Notes: a model not told the origin generated them from the letters alone. A stretch of 8,775 bases of DNA from an uncultured Collinsella sp. (GCA_958346165.1 CATVQO010000054.1:1-8775), one strand, 5' to 3'; positions 1-7,162 are shown, numbered from the stretch's first letter. Numbers and translations are program-made.

Positions 1-43
1 CCGAAACCCCACTTCTTTCAATTACAACTTCATTTGCAAGCAA

Positions 44-72
44 ACTATACCAATAGCTGCGGAAACGTGCAA
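44..72 (-). promoter_or_regulatory. Candidate leftward promoter (extended -10)
   Basis: On the minus strand, TTGCAC (67-72) lies 17 bases upstream of TATAGT (44-49). The TATAGT is preceded by TGG, giving an extended -10 (TGNTATAGT). It would fire to the left, out of the window, so a divergent gene probably begins just beyond base 1. The -10 is good (5 of 6) and the -35 weak (3 of 6). This is motif matching by eye only. Confidence 0.35.
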
Positions 73-334
73 GCACAGTACGAATCTGCAGGTCAGCGTG
101 CGCACAGCTTCTCCACAAGAATAGGACAATTGGTCGAAGAGCCCCATGCGACGCACCCTCAACAGCCCCAAAACGGGCCATGCGTCCCAATCCACAGGCC
201 CGTTCGGACCCCAAAGGCATTCCTCCCCGATCCCCTATCGATCAGACTTACGTTAAGGGGCATTCTGCAACAAGCCAGCCAGCAAGCCGCGCAACGACGA
301 ACCTTTCGAGATCTTCTACGGCAAGGAGGCACCC
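73..334. other. Upstream region without a recognisable gene
   Basis: No convincing gene is seen here. An open frame runs through it from base 34 into the lipoprotein gene, but it has no ribosome binding site, its composition is rich in Gln, Pro and Arg, and it overlaps the better supported frame. I could not find a clear promoter for the lipoprotein gene. The last bases carry that gene's strong ribosome binding site, AAGGAGG at 323-329. Confidence 0.4.
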
Positions 335-907
335 ATGAAACGCCTAGGCACCCTCTGCATGACTGCGCTCGCCATCGCAACGTGCTCGTTGGCCCTCGTG
401 GGCTGTGGCAACGAGAATGGCAAAACCGAAACATGCGAGCCGAACCCTGGCAGCACAAAAGCCATCGAGAAAACGACGCCATCGGAGAGCTTCGACAAAA
501 TAGACGAGGACATCGTCGATCCCCAGGGTCTGGGTCCCGAGCCCCAAGAACAGTTCCCCATCGACCTTGAGGCAGACGAGAACGTCCATGTTACCTGCGT
601 GGGCAAGGACACCGACGGCTACGGGGACGCCGCGCTCGTCTTTACGGTGTCCAACAACACCGGTGTCGACATGATGTTTGGCGATGTGGACTCATATGCC
701 TACGTCAACGGCGTGGTCCGCGACGTACGCATGCGCCAACCGGTCGCCGCTGGAGAGGAAGCGCGCGCCATGCTCACCTTTGTGGGCACCTTCGACGATC
801 CGGACTTTGATGTGAACAACGACCTCAACGACATCTACCTCAACATTTGGATGTTCGAAGAGGCAACGGGCAACGTTTACTTTAGGGACCTGGTACACAT
901 CCCATAG
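335..907 (+). CDS. Secreted lipoprotein of unknown function
   Basis: This 190-residue protein begins with a lipoprotein signal peptide: basic MKR, a hydrophobic stretch over residues 7-22, and the lipobox LVGC with the modified cysteine at residue 24. It should be lipidated and anchored on the outer face of the cytoplasmic membrane. Residues 25-75 are an acidic, Pro/Glu/Asp-rich linker. Residues 80-190 alternate like a beta-sandwich (for example ALVFTVSNNTGVDMMF, YAYVNGVVRDV). This resembles the small Ig-like domains of DUF4352/DUF5067-type lipoproteins, though I cannot assign a family firmly. The start is set by AAGGAGG five bases ahead of the ATG. The gene stands alone and converges on leuS. 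Its ligand or partner is unknown. Confidence 0.85.
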   Translation: MKRLGTLCMTALAIATCSLALVGCGNENGKTETCEPNPGSTKAIEKTTPSESFDKIDEDIVDPQGLGPEPQEQFPIDLEADENVHVTCVGKDTDGYGDAALVFTVSNNTGVDMMFGDVDSYAYVNGVVRDVRMRQPVAAGEEARAMLTFVGTFDDPDFDVNNDLNDIYLNIWMFEEATGNVYFRDLVHIP

Positions 908-950
908 AAAACGGTGCGACGCACTGACTAAGCAGGGCATAAAACACAAG

Positions 951-982
951 ACGAGGGACGACCCAACCGGATCGCCCCTCGT
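951..982. terminator. Hairpin terminator between the lipoprotein gene and leuS
   Basis: Eleven-base arms (951-961 and 972-982) pair with one mismatch around a 10-base loop. On the plus strand the stem is followed by a short T-rich stretch (TTTATT). On the minus strand it is followed by CTTGTGTTTT. It sits between two converging genes and probably ends both transcripts, although the T tracts are modest. Confidence 0.65.
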
Positions 983-1011
983 TTATTGCATGTCAGCTAT
1001 GCGCGCAGCGC

Positions 1012-3588
1012 TTACTTGACCACCAAGTTGACCAGCTTGCCAGGCACGCAGATGGCCTTGACGACCGTCTTGCCCTCAAGCCACTTGGCAACGGCTTCCT
1101 CAGCGGCAGCCTGCATATCCTCATTGGAAGCATCGCGGGCAACGTCGACGCGGCCGCGGACCTTGCCGAGCACCTGGACCACGATCTGCACCGTGTCCTC
1201 GATGGACTCGGCCAGGTCGAACTCGGGCCAGGCGGCGGTGTAGGCGTTGCCCTCGCAGCCGAGGGCCTCGTGCCACAGCTCGTCGGCCCAGAACGGGCAG
1301 ATGGGGGCAAGGACGCTCACGATATCCTTGGCCACGCCGTAGCACAAAGCCTTGTCGCGGGCGGTACCCTCGGTGGCGTTGAGGTAGGCGCTCGCCGCGT
1401 TGACGAGCTCCATGACGGCCGAGATGGCGGTGTTGAACTGGCCGCGGTCGAAGTCCTCGGTGCACTTGGCGATGGTGCGGTGACGCTCGCGATAGAGCTT
1501 CATCGCAACCTCGTCGAGCGCGGACTTGTCGAAGGCCATGTTGGCGTCACCGGACTGGACGAGCTGCCAAACGATACGCCAGGCGCGCTTGATGAAGCGG
1601 TTGGCGCCCTCAACGGCCTTGGGATCCCAGTCGAAGTCCTTCTCGGGCGGAGCGATAAACAGGATCGCCAGACGCATGGTGTCGGCACCGTAGGGCTCGA
1701 TGACCGAGCTCGGGGGCACGACGTTGCCCTTGGACTTGGACATGGTGTCGCCGTTCTCGTCCTTGACCATGCCCTGGCACAGCAGGTTGGTGAAGGGCTC
1801 GTCCACACTCAGCAGACCCAGGTCGCGCAGTGCCTTGGTAAAGAAGCGGCTGTAGAGCAGGTGCAGAATGGCGTGCTCGATGCCGCCGATGTAGTTATCG
1901 ACGGGCATCCAACGGTCGGCGGCCTCGCGGGAGAAGGGCAGCTCGGTGTTGTGCGGATCGGTATAGCGAAGGTAATACCAGCTGGAGCAGGTGAAGGTGT
2001 CCATGGTATCGGTCTCGCGTTTGGCCGGGCGACCGCAGACCGGGCAGCTGGTCTCGTAGAACTCCTTGCACTCGGCGAGGGTTTCGCCGGCGCCCAGGTC
2101 CAGGTTCTCGGGCAGCGTCACCGGCAGCTGATCCTCGGGCACGGGCACGATGCCGCAGTGCTCGCAGTGGATGGCCGGGATGGGGTTGCCCCAATAGCGC
2201 TGACGGGAAATGAGCCAGTCGCGCAGACGAAACTCGACCTTGCGACGACCACAGCCCATGGCCTCAAGGTCGGCCACGATTGCAGCCTCGCCCTCGGAGT
2301 GCTTACCGCCGCGCATGCCGGTGTACTTGCCGGACTGGACGAGGGTGCCCTCGGCAGCGTGAGCGCAATCCCAGTCGACGGTCTCGGCATGGAAGGTATC
2401 GATGGTCTCGCCGCTGGCCTCGACGGCAGCGCGATCGTCATCGTCCAGGATAATCGGCACGATCGGCAGGTCGTACTTACGGGCAAACTCAAAGTCGCGC
2501 TGGTCGCCACAGGGAACGGCCATGACGGCACCGGTACCGTAGTCGGCAACGACATAATCGGCAACCCACACGGGGACCTTCTCGCCGTTGACGGGGTTCA
2601 CCACGTAGCGGCCGGTAAAGGCACCGTGCTTCTCGAGGGTGCCCTGGGCACGCTCGACGGCAGAGATATGCTTGGCGTCCTCGACGATCTTAGTGACGGC
2701 CTCCTCGTACTCCGTGCCCTCGACGAGCTCGTGCAGACGAGCGTACTCGGGGGCCAGGACAAAGAAGGAGACACCGAAGAGCGTGTCGGCTCGCGTGGTG
2801 AAGACGGTGATCTTACCCTCGTCGCCCTCGATGGGCTCGCCATCCTGGTCGCACAGGGTAAAGTCGACCTCGGCGCCCTCGGAGCGACCGATCCAGTTGG
2901 CCTGCATCTGCTTGACGCGCTCGGGCCAGCCGGGGAGCTTCTCCAGATCGTCGAGCAGCTCCTGGGAGTACTCGGTGATCTTGAAGTACCATTGCTCAAG
3001 GTCGCGCTTCTCAGGCTCGGTGCCGCAGCGCCAGCACTTACCCTCGGTGACCTGCTCGTTGGCCAGAACGGTCTTGCAGGTGGGGCACCAGTTAACCGGG
3101 TTCTTCTTGCGGTAGACCAGGCCCTTTTCCCACAGCTTCTCAAAGATCCACTGACCCCAGCGGTAGTAGTCGGGGCTGCAGGTCTTGACCATGCGATCCA
3201 GATCGTAGGAGAAGCCCATGCGCTTCATCGTGGCGAGCGCCTGGTCCATGTTCTTATACGTCCAGGCGGCAGCCTGCGTATTGTGCTTGATGGCGGCGTT
3301 TTCGGCGGGCAGGCCAAAGGCGTCAAAGCCGATGGGGTGCAGCACGTCGTAGCCGCGCATGCGGGCCTGACGGGCCATGGCATCGCCGATGGTATAGTTG
3401 CGTGCGTGGCCCATGTGCAGGTCGCCCGACGGATACGGGAACATCTCGAGCACGTACTTCTTGGGCTTGCTGTCGTCGGTGTCAACGGCAAAGAGGTTGG
3501 AGTCCTCCCAGGCCTTCATCCACCTGGACTCAATGGCCTGCGCGTCGTAGGCAGGAATCTCGTCCTTATGATCTGTGCAATCGCACAT
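1012..3588 (-). CDS. leuS: Leucine--tRNA ligase (LeuRS)
   Basis: This cytoplasmic class Ia synthetase charges tRNA-Leu with leucine using ATP. It is 858 residues long, normal for bacterial LeuRS. Visible motifs are the HIGH signature as HMGH (58-61), a zinc-binding pair CPTC...CWRC (168-188), and the CP1 editing domain with TTRADT (264-269) and GTGAVMAVP (351-359). A second Cys pair follows (475/478 and 515/518), then [15 protein letters not shown] (569-583), KMSKS as TMSKS (615-619), and a C-terminal domain ending PGKLVNLVV. The start is the ATG at 3588, with AAAGGAG (3594-3600) five bases upstream. An in-frame TTG at 3714 would add 42 residues, but these are read from the upstream palindrome. 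A small hairpin (3591-3595 with 3604-3608) puts most of the ribosome binding site in its loop. No T-box consensus (AGGGUGGNACCGCG) was found in the leader. Confidence 0.97.
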   Translation of the reverse strand: MCDCTDHKDEIPAYDAQAIESRWMKAWEDSNLFAVDTDDSKPKKYVLEMFPYPSGDLHMGHARNYTIGDAMARQARMRGYDVLHPIGFDAFGLPAENAAIKHNTQAAAWTYKNMDQALATMKRMGFSYDLDRMVKTCSPDYYRWGQWIFEKLWEKGLVYRKKNPVNWCPTCKTVLANEQVTEGKCWRCGTEPEKRDLEQWYFKITEYSQELLDDLEKLPGWPERVKQMQANWIGRSEGAEVDFTLCDQDGEPIEGDEGKITVFTTRADTLFGVSFFVLAPEYARLHELVEGTEYEEAVTKIVEDAKHISAVERAQGTLEKHGAFTGRYVVNPVNGEKVPVWVADYVVADYGTGAVMAVPCGDQRDFEFARKYDLPIVPIILDDDDRAAVEASGETIDTFHAETVDWDCAHAAEGTLVQSGKYTGMRGGKHSEGEAAIVADLEAMGCGRRKVEFRLRDWLISRQRYWGNPIPAIHCEHCGIVPVPEDQLPVTLPENLDLGAGETLAECKEFYETSCPVCGRPAKRETDTMDTFTCSSWYYLRYTDPHNTELPFSREAADRWMPVDNYIGGIEHAILHLLYSRFFTKALRDLGLLSVDEPFTNLLCQGMVKDENGDTMSKSKGNVVPPSSVIEPYGADTMRLAILFIAPPEKDFDWDPKAVEGANRFIKRAWRIVWQLVQSGDANMAFDKSALDEVAMKLYRERHRTIAKCTEDFDRGQFNTAISAVMELVNAASAYLNATEGTARDKALCYGVAKDIVSVLAPICPFWADELWHEALGCEGNAYTAAWPEFDLAESIEDTVQIVVQVLGKVRGRVDVARDASNEDMQAAAEEAVAKWLEGKTVVKAICVPGKLVNLVVK

Positions 3589-3614
3589 ATCAGCTCCTTT
3601 GTTAGCTGGGTTGG

Positions 3615-3732
3615 GGCGGGGCGTTCTTACCTTTACTCGCTGCTGCGGACAGTCCTGCTCGCACGAAGAGCACATTAAGTGCTCTTCGGCTCGTGCGGAA
3701 CTTGCAGCGAGCAAAGGTAAGAACGCCCCGCC
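3615..3732. repeat. Long near-perfect palindrome in the leuS leader
   Basis: Arms of 29 bases (3615-3643 and 3704-3732) match at 28 positions; the one mismatch is A3635 opposite C3712. The 60-base interior holds a second hairpin with perfect 10-bp arms (3664-3673 and 3679-3688) around ATTAA. Further pairing (CGCAC 3660-3664 with GTGCG 3693-3697) makes nearly the whole element foldable. No T run follows either side, so it is not a standard terminator. It lies between the candidate leuS promoter and the leuS ribosome binding site. It could be a MITE/REP-type dispersed element or a cis-acting RNA structure. I favour the first. Confidence 0.85.
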
Positions 3733-3750
3733 ACATCGTTAACTCGCATG

Positions 3751-3759
3751 ATGATAGCA
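3751..3759 (-). promoter_or_regulatory. Candidate extended -10 promoter for leuS
   Basis: On the minus strand TGCTATCAT forms an extended -10 (TGN plus TATCAT, 5 of 6). It lies about 160 bases ahead of the leuS start, just past the upstream terminator stem. No good -35 is present at 17 bases. Transcription would begin near 3744, placing the whole 3615-3732 palindrome in the leuS leader RNA. This is tentative. Confidence 0.35.
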
Positions 3760-3767
3760 AATACAAC

Positions 3768-3802
3768 AAGCGAGATGCCTGCGACTTGCAGGCATCTCGC
3801 TT
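3768..3802. terminator. Hairpin terminator between guaB and leuS
   Basis: A perfect 15-bp stem (3768-3782 with 3788-3802) closes on the 5-base loop GACTT. On the minus strand it is followed by a T-rich stretch (GTTGTATTTG), fitting termination of guaB about 160 bases after its stop. On the plus strand the stem ends in TTT, but no plus-strand gene precedes it. Confidence 0.75.
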
Positions 3803-3858
3803 TATCTAAATAACGTGGTTGTGAATCAACCGCTAATTGTTACCAGCCCAAGCATGGT

Positions 3859-3960
3859 CGGGTTTTCCAAGTGCCGCAGATTGCCGTGAAAGAGGAGCGA
3901 CGCGTACTTTGGTACGCGAGCGACGGTTTGAACGGCAAGGTGCGGTGCTTGGGAAAGCCG
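3859..3960. repeat. Imperfect palindromic element abutting the guaB stop codon
   Basis: Arms 3859-3887 and 3932-3960 match at about 23 of 29 positions, and some mismatches would be G-U pairs in RNA. The centre is a perfect 7-bp hairpin (CGCGTAC 3901-3907, GTACGCG 3912-3918) on a TTTG loop. AGCGACG occurs twice directly (3896-3902 and 3919-3925). The element ends one base from the guaB stop codon (TAA at 3962-3964). No T run follows. It is unlike the 3615-3732 palindrome in sequence. It may be a dispersed repeat or a 3' UTR structure. Confidence 0.75.
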
Positions 3961-3961
3961 C

Positions 3962-5473
3962 TTAGCGGTAGCTGACGCTCTGCTGGGAATCCTTGACGAC
4001 TACGTCGTGAGCGCCGCCTTCGACGATGGAGGTGGAGCTTACCAGGGTCAGGCGTGCCTTTTCCTGGAGCTCGGGGATCGAGAGGGCACCGCAGTTGCAC
4101 ATCGTGGACTTGACCTTGTAAAGCGTACCGCCCACGCCGTCCTTGAGGGAGCCGGCGTAGGGAACGTAGGAGTCGACGCCCTCGACGAAGCTGAGCTTTG
4201 CGGCGCCGCCCAGGTCGTAACGCTGCCAGTTGCGGGCGCGCGCAGAACCCTCGCCCCAGTACTCCTTCATGTACTGGCCATTGACGTTGACGCGCTCGGT
4301 CGGGCTCTCGTCAAAGCGGGCGAAGTAGCGACCCAGCATCATAAAGTCGGCACCCATGGCAAGGGCGAGCGTCATGTGGTAGTCGTAGACGATACCGCCG
4401 TCGGAGCACACGGGCACGTAGACACCGGTCTCCTCGTAGTACTCGTCACGGGCGCGGCAGACGTCGATCAGCGCGGTGGCCTGGCCGCGGCCGATACCCT
4501 TGGTCTCGCGAGTAATGCAGATGGAGCCGCCGCCGATACCGACCTTGATGAAGTCGGCGCCGCAATCGGCCAGGAAGCGGAAGCCCTCGGCGTCGACAAC
4601 GTTACCGGCACCGACCTTGACGTCCTCGCCGTAGTTGGCGCGGATCCACTCGATAGTGCGCTTCTGCCACTCGCTGAAGCCCTCGGAGGAGTCGATGCAC
4701 AGAACGTCGGCACCGGCCTCGATGAGCAGCGGCACGCGCTCGGCATAGTCGCGGGTGTTGATACCGGCGCCGACCATGTAGCGCTTGTCGTTATCGAGCA
4801 GCTCGTTGGGGTTAGTCTTGTGGCTGTCGTAGTCCTTACGGAAGACAATGCCCATGAGGTGATCGTTGTCGTCGACGATCGGCAGGGCGTTGAGCTTGTT
4901 ATCCCAGATGACGTCGTTGGCAACCTTAAGGCTGATGTTCTTGTCGCCCACGATGAGCTGCTCACGCGGGGTCATGAACTCGGAGACCTTCGTCTGGTGG
5001 TCATCGCGGCTGGGGCGATAGTCGCGGCTGGTGACGATGCCCAGGAGCTTACCCTTGGGAGTGCCGTCGTCGGTGACCGGCATGGTGGAGTGACCGGTCT
5101 TCTCCTTGAGCTCGATGACCTGCTCCATGGTCATGTCGGGGGTCAACGTGGAATCGGACTGAACGAAGCCGGCCTTGTGATCCTTGACGGCCTTGACCAT
5201 AGCGGCCTCGGACTCGGCGCTCTGGGAACCGTAAATAAAGGACAGGCCACCCTCGGTAGCGAGCGCGACACCCATGTCGACGCCCGAGACGGACTGCATG
5301 ATGGCGGAAACCATGGGGATGTTCAGGGTGATTGCCGGCTTCTCACCGCGCTTGAAGCGGGTCAGCGGCGTCTTGAGAGAGACGTTGTTGGGGATGCACT
5401 GCGAGGACGAGTAACCAGGAACCAGCAGATACTCCGAAAACGTGTGGGACTCACCGGGAAAGAACGTAGCCAT
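3962..5473 (-). CDS. guaB: Inosine-5'-monophosphate dehydrogenase, Tritrichomonas-like type
   Basis: This enzyme catalyses the NAD-dependent oxidation of IMP to XMP, the committed step to guanine nucleotides in the cytoplasm. The 503-residue protein has an (alpha/beta)8 barrel interrupted by a CBS-pair domain at about residues 102-220. The catalytic loop is [11 protein letters not shown], with Cys319 as nucleophile. IMP contacts include Asp261, Trp269, Arg322, Asp358 and Gly360. The mobile flap carries Arg418-Tyr419. From memory, these numbers and the length equal those of the Tritrichomonas foetus enzyme. Usual bacterial GuaB is about 485-490 residues with a GSICTTR loop and a differently spaced flap. 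The start ATG has AAGGAG (5478-5483) four bases upstream. The gene is probably monocistronic, with its own promoter and a downstream terminator. Family assignment is firm. Confidence 0.95.
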   Translation of the reverse strand: MATFFPGESHTFSEYLLVPGYSSSQCIPNNVSLKTPLTRFKRGEKPAITLNIPMVSAIMQSVSGVDMGVALATEGGLSFIYGSQSAESEAAMVKAVKDHKAGFVQSDSTLTPDMTMEQVIELKEKTGHSTMPVTDDGTPKGKLLGIVTSRDYRPSRDDHQTKVSEFMTPREQLIVGDKNISLKVANDVIWDNKLNALPIVDDNDHLMGIVFRKDYDSHKTNPNELLDNDKRYMVGAGINTRDYAERVPLLIEAGADVLCIDSSEGFSEWQKRTIEWIRANYGEDVKVGAGNVVDAEGFRFLADCGADFIKVGIGGGSICITRETKGIGRGQATALIDVCRARDEYYEETGVYVPVCSDGGIVYDYHMTLALAMGADFMMLGRYFARFDESPTERVNVNGQYMKEYWGEGSARARNWQRYDLGGAAKLSFVEGVDSYVPYAGSLKDGVGGTLYKVKSTMCNCGALSIPELQEKARLTLVSSTSIVEGGAHDVVVKDSQQSVSYR

Positions 5474-5531
5474 GTTTCTCCTTTTTCCATGCGACCGGTC
5501 GGCTGCAGGCCTCGTAGGACCCAGCCCAACC

Positions 5532-5543
5532 TTGGGCGCCCAA
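5532..5543. promoter_or_regulatory. Perfect 12-bp palindrome near the guaB start of transcription
   Basis: TTGGGCGCCCAA is perfectly self-complementary. It lies just downstream of the candidate guaB -10, between guaB and the divergent regulator gene. It could be an operator or the base of a leader hairpin. No regulator is recognised from the sequence alone. Confidence 0.3.
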
Positions 5544-5552
5544 TACTGGGGA

Positions 5553-5581
5553 AGTATCTTAACGCACTTTGACTGCTACAA
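5553..5581 (-). promoter_or_regulatory. Candidate guaB promoter
   Basis: On the minus strand TTGTAG (5576-5581) is followed after 17 bases by GATACT (5553-5558). This gives a leader of roughly 70 bases before guaB. Both hexamers are weak (3 and 4 of 6). TAAGAT overlaps the -10 and is an alternative with poorer spacing. Confidence 0.3.
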
Positions 5582-5582
5582 T
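5574..5582 (+). promoter_or_regulatory. Candidate extended -10 promoter for the ModE-like gene
   Basis: TGCTACAAT is an extended -10 (TGN plus TACAAT, 5 of 6) on the plus strand, about 85 bases before the regulator gene. No good -35 lies at the usual distance. It overlaps the candidate guaB -35 on the other strand, so the two divergent promoters may compete for polymerase. Confidence 0.35.
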
Positions 5583-5626
5583 GCATGTTTTAAGAAGAGC
5601 ACACGAGGGTTTGACGCAGGCTTTGC

Positions 5627-5641
5627 GTTTGCCCAGCAAAC
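5627..5641. promoter_or_regulatory. Inverted repeat upstream of the ModE-like gene
   Basis: GTTTGC and GCAAAC form perfect 6-bp arms around CCA, ending 26 bases before the regulator's ATG. An autoregulatory operator or a small leader hairpin is possible. There is no independent support. Confidence 0.25.
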
Positions 5642-5666
5642 ACTTTAGCGGGGAGACGTGGAGCAC

Positions 5667-6011
5667 ATGAAGTACAAGACGACGGCAAAGTTGGTCATTC
5701 AAGCGTGCGACAAAGATCTGCCGGGCGTGTTCGGCCACGGCTGCGTCTTACTGCTGCAGGGCATCGCCCGCGAGCACTCGCTCAACCGCGCCGCCAAGAG
5801 CATGGGCATGGCGTATTCCAAAGCGTGGCGTATTGTAAACGAGGCTGAAGGCCAGCTGGGCTGCAAGCTCATCGAACGCGACGGAGCCCGCGGATCCACG
5901 CTCACCCCCGCCGGCGAGCGAGCCATAGCGGTCTACGAGGAGCTGCAGGCCGACATCAACAACGTCATCGCCACCAAAGCCGACGCCCTCATCGCCAGCA
6001 TCAAAGAGTAG
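5667..6011 (+). CDS. ModE N-terminal-like winged-helix transcriptional regulator
   Basis: This 114-residue protein is one winged helix-turn-helix domain of the LysR/ModE N-terminal type. The HTH covers about residues 37-62 (SLNRAAKSMGMAYSKAW). It resembles the ModE segment GISYKSAW followed by the (I/V)NE helix. The wing covers residues 64-82, with GSTLTPAGERAI matching the LT..G.R motif of the family. The C-terminal molybdate-binding (MOP) domains of full ModE are absent, and the protein ends in a helix (about 85-114) that could serve dimerisation. It therefore probably binds DNA but may not sense molybdate itself. Two starts are possible: GTG at 5658, only two bases after GGGGAG, or this ATG, 11 bases after it. 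I prefer the ATG. It lies alone, divergent from guaB. No molybdenum gene is visible nearby, so its target is unknown. Confidence 0.8.
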   Translation: MKYKTTAKLVIQACDKDLPGVFGHGCVLLLQGIAREHSLNRAAKSMGMAYSKAWRIVNEAEGQLGCKLIERDGARGSTLTPAGERAIAVYEELQADINNVIATKADALIASIKE

Positions 6012-6050
6012 CCCATTTGGGACGGGGCCTTATAGCCACACAACCCCTTC

Positions 6051-6127
6051 TCATAAGTTGCGGTGAAATAGGGACTGTTTATGCGGTTAAAGCCGTAAAT
6101 CAATCCCTATTTCACCGCAACTTATGA
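6051..6127. repeat. Palindromic element with perfect 23-bp arms
   Basis: Arms 6052-6074 and 6104-6126 are perfectly complementary over 23 bases, and one further T-A pair extends them to 6051/6127. The 29-base interior has a smaller imperfect stem (TTTA..CGG with CCGTAAA). No T run follows on either strand, so intrinsic termination is unlikely although it lies between two converging genes. The arm core AAGTTGCGGTGAAATAGG is AT-richer than the flanking genes. The size and symmetry suggest a REP/MITE-type dispersed element. Confidence 0.85.
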
Positions 6128-6144
6128 AGTCGAGGATGATTTAG

Positions 6145-7137
6145 CTAGTTGCGGAGGGCGTTGTCTAGGGTGGCGGCCACGATCAAGGGGTCGTCGGTGC
6201 CGGCGAAGAGGCGGATGGTGCTGCCCTGCTTGCCGCGTGGGGCCGAAAGACGCGTCGTTGCGCCGCCGGCAGGCGATGTGCGAAACTCCCCCGGCAAGGC
6301 GTCGAAAAGATCATCTGCACTACGCTCGTTAAGGTCGAATTCAACTGCCGGACCAAAGCCGTGCTCGAGGATTCCCGTTGCAACCGCATGATCGGGATGC
6401 GAGCTCAGCCCGGGATAGCGCACGTTGCGCACCATCTCGTTGGCGGCCAGGTACTCGGCCAGCGCACGGGCACGGTCGAAATGTGCCTGCATGCGGACAT
6501 CGAGCGAGTCCAGTCCCCGCTCCAGCACAGCGGCCTCGTCAGCAGTCAAATCAAGCTTGGCCAAGCCACGGCCCTCAAGCAGGGCATGCGCGCACTCGGC
6601 CGCAGCATCCACACGATGGCGCTTGAGCTGCGAGCGCGCGACCGATACGGCAACCAACTTGCGCGGAGCATCACCGGCGCACACGCGATCGAGCGCCTCG
6701 AGCGACAGCGCGACACCCAGCCGCAGCGAATCGCAGCCAAAAGCTGACGCCACCGTGTTATCCACCACAAACAGCGCGTGGGCCTCACGCGCCGCCCGAC
6801 CCAGCGCACGCAAATCGGGCACGCGCAGACCAAACCCGCCGATAGAGTTGAAGAACCACCACAGGTGCGGACCCTCGGCATCAAACGAAGCATCAAAACC
6901 CTCGGACGCAGCGGCAAACGCCTCGGCGGACGGCGAGCCCACCAGCGCGACATCGCAGCAATCAAAGCCGCTCGAAAACGCATCGGCAAAGTCGTCCGCA
7001 AAGGCCACCAGGCGGTCACCGGGACGCACAACCCCCAACAGAGACAGCGCCGCCGGAACATGCGAAGCCGCAAGCAACCGCGCCTCACGCGCGCCGGCCC
7101 TCAAAGCCCAGGCATCTTCTAGCTGCTGTACGCCCAT
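6145..7137 (-). CDS. Shortened Cys/Met-metabolism-type PLP-dependent protein, probably degenerate
   Basis: The fold is that of the gamma family (cystathionine gamma-synthase/lyase, methionine gamma-lyase). LVVDNT-like FVVDNTVAS (123-131) supplies the Asp126 that would bind the PLP pyridine nitrogen. RGLDSLDVRMQAHFDRA (207-223) matches the family's RGL.TL..RM..H segment, followed by VRNVRYPGLSSHPDH. At 330 residues it is shorter than the usual 380-400. It lacks the N-terminal part that normally carries the YSR..NPT phosphate-binding motif. Where the family has HS.TK, it reads VSVARSQLK (164-172), so Arg168 may replace the Schiff-base Lys. Lys172 is the only close alternative. AAGGGA (7147-7152) supports this ATG. 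A GTG at 7167 would lie inside the upstream terminator stem. The frame is intact. It could be a pseudoenzyme or a divergent enzyme of unknown substrate. Confidence 0.75.
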   Translation of the reverse strand: MGVQQLEDAWALRAGAREARLLAASHVPAALSLLGVVRPGDRLVAFADDFADAFSSGFDCCDVALVGSPSAEAFAAASEGFDASFDAEGPHLWWFFNSIGGFGLRVPDLRALGRAAREAHALFVVDNTVASAFGCDSLRLGVALSLEALDRVCAGDAPRKLVAVSVARSQLKRHRVDAAAECAHALLEGRGLAKLDLTADEAAVLERGLDSLDVRMQAHFDRARALAEYLAANEMVRNVRYPGLSSHPDHAVATGILEHGFGPAVEFDLNERSADDLFDALPGEFRTSPAGGATTRLSAPRGKQGSTIRLFAGTDDPLIVAATLDNALRN

Positions 7138-7162
7138 ACGGTACCGTCCCTTCAAAACAAAA

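Noticed and set aside
34..570. Open frame of 178 codons overlapping the lipoprotein gene
   Set aside because: It has no Shine-Dalgarno, skewed composition and no domain. The overlapping frame from 335 has a strong ribosome binding site and a lipobox.
1270..3678. Long open frame (802 codons, +) antisense to leuS
   Set aside because: It is the complement of leuS codons in a high-GC genome. The translation is a low-complexity Gly/Val/Ala/Leu/Asp-rich string without motifs, while leuS has all family motifs.
3589..3714. N-terminal extension of leuS from an in-frame TTG
   Set aside because: The extra 42 residues come from the palindrome and linker. The ATG at 3588 has an ideal ribosome binding site and gives normal LeuRS length.
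3589..3760. T-box riboswitch for leuS
   Set aside because: No T-box consensus, no recognisable specifier stem and no terminator with a U run were found in the leader.
4007..5572. Long open frame (521 codons, +) antisense to guaB
   Set aside because: It is a mirror of guaB codons with the same low-complexity composition and no ribosome binding site or domain.
6051..6127. Bidirectional intrinsic terminator for the converging genes
   Set aside because: Perfect arms are present, but no T tract follows on either strand.
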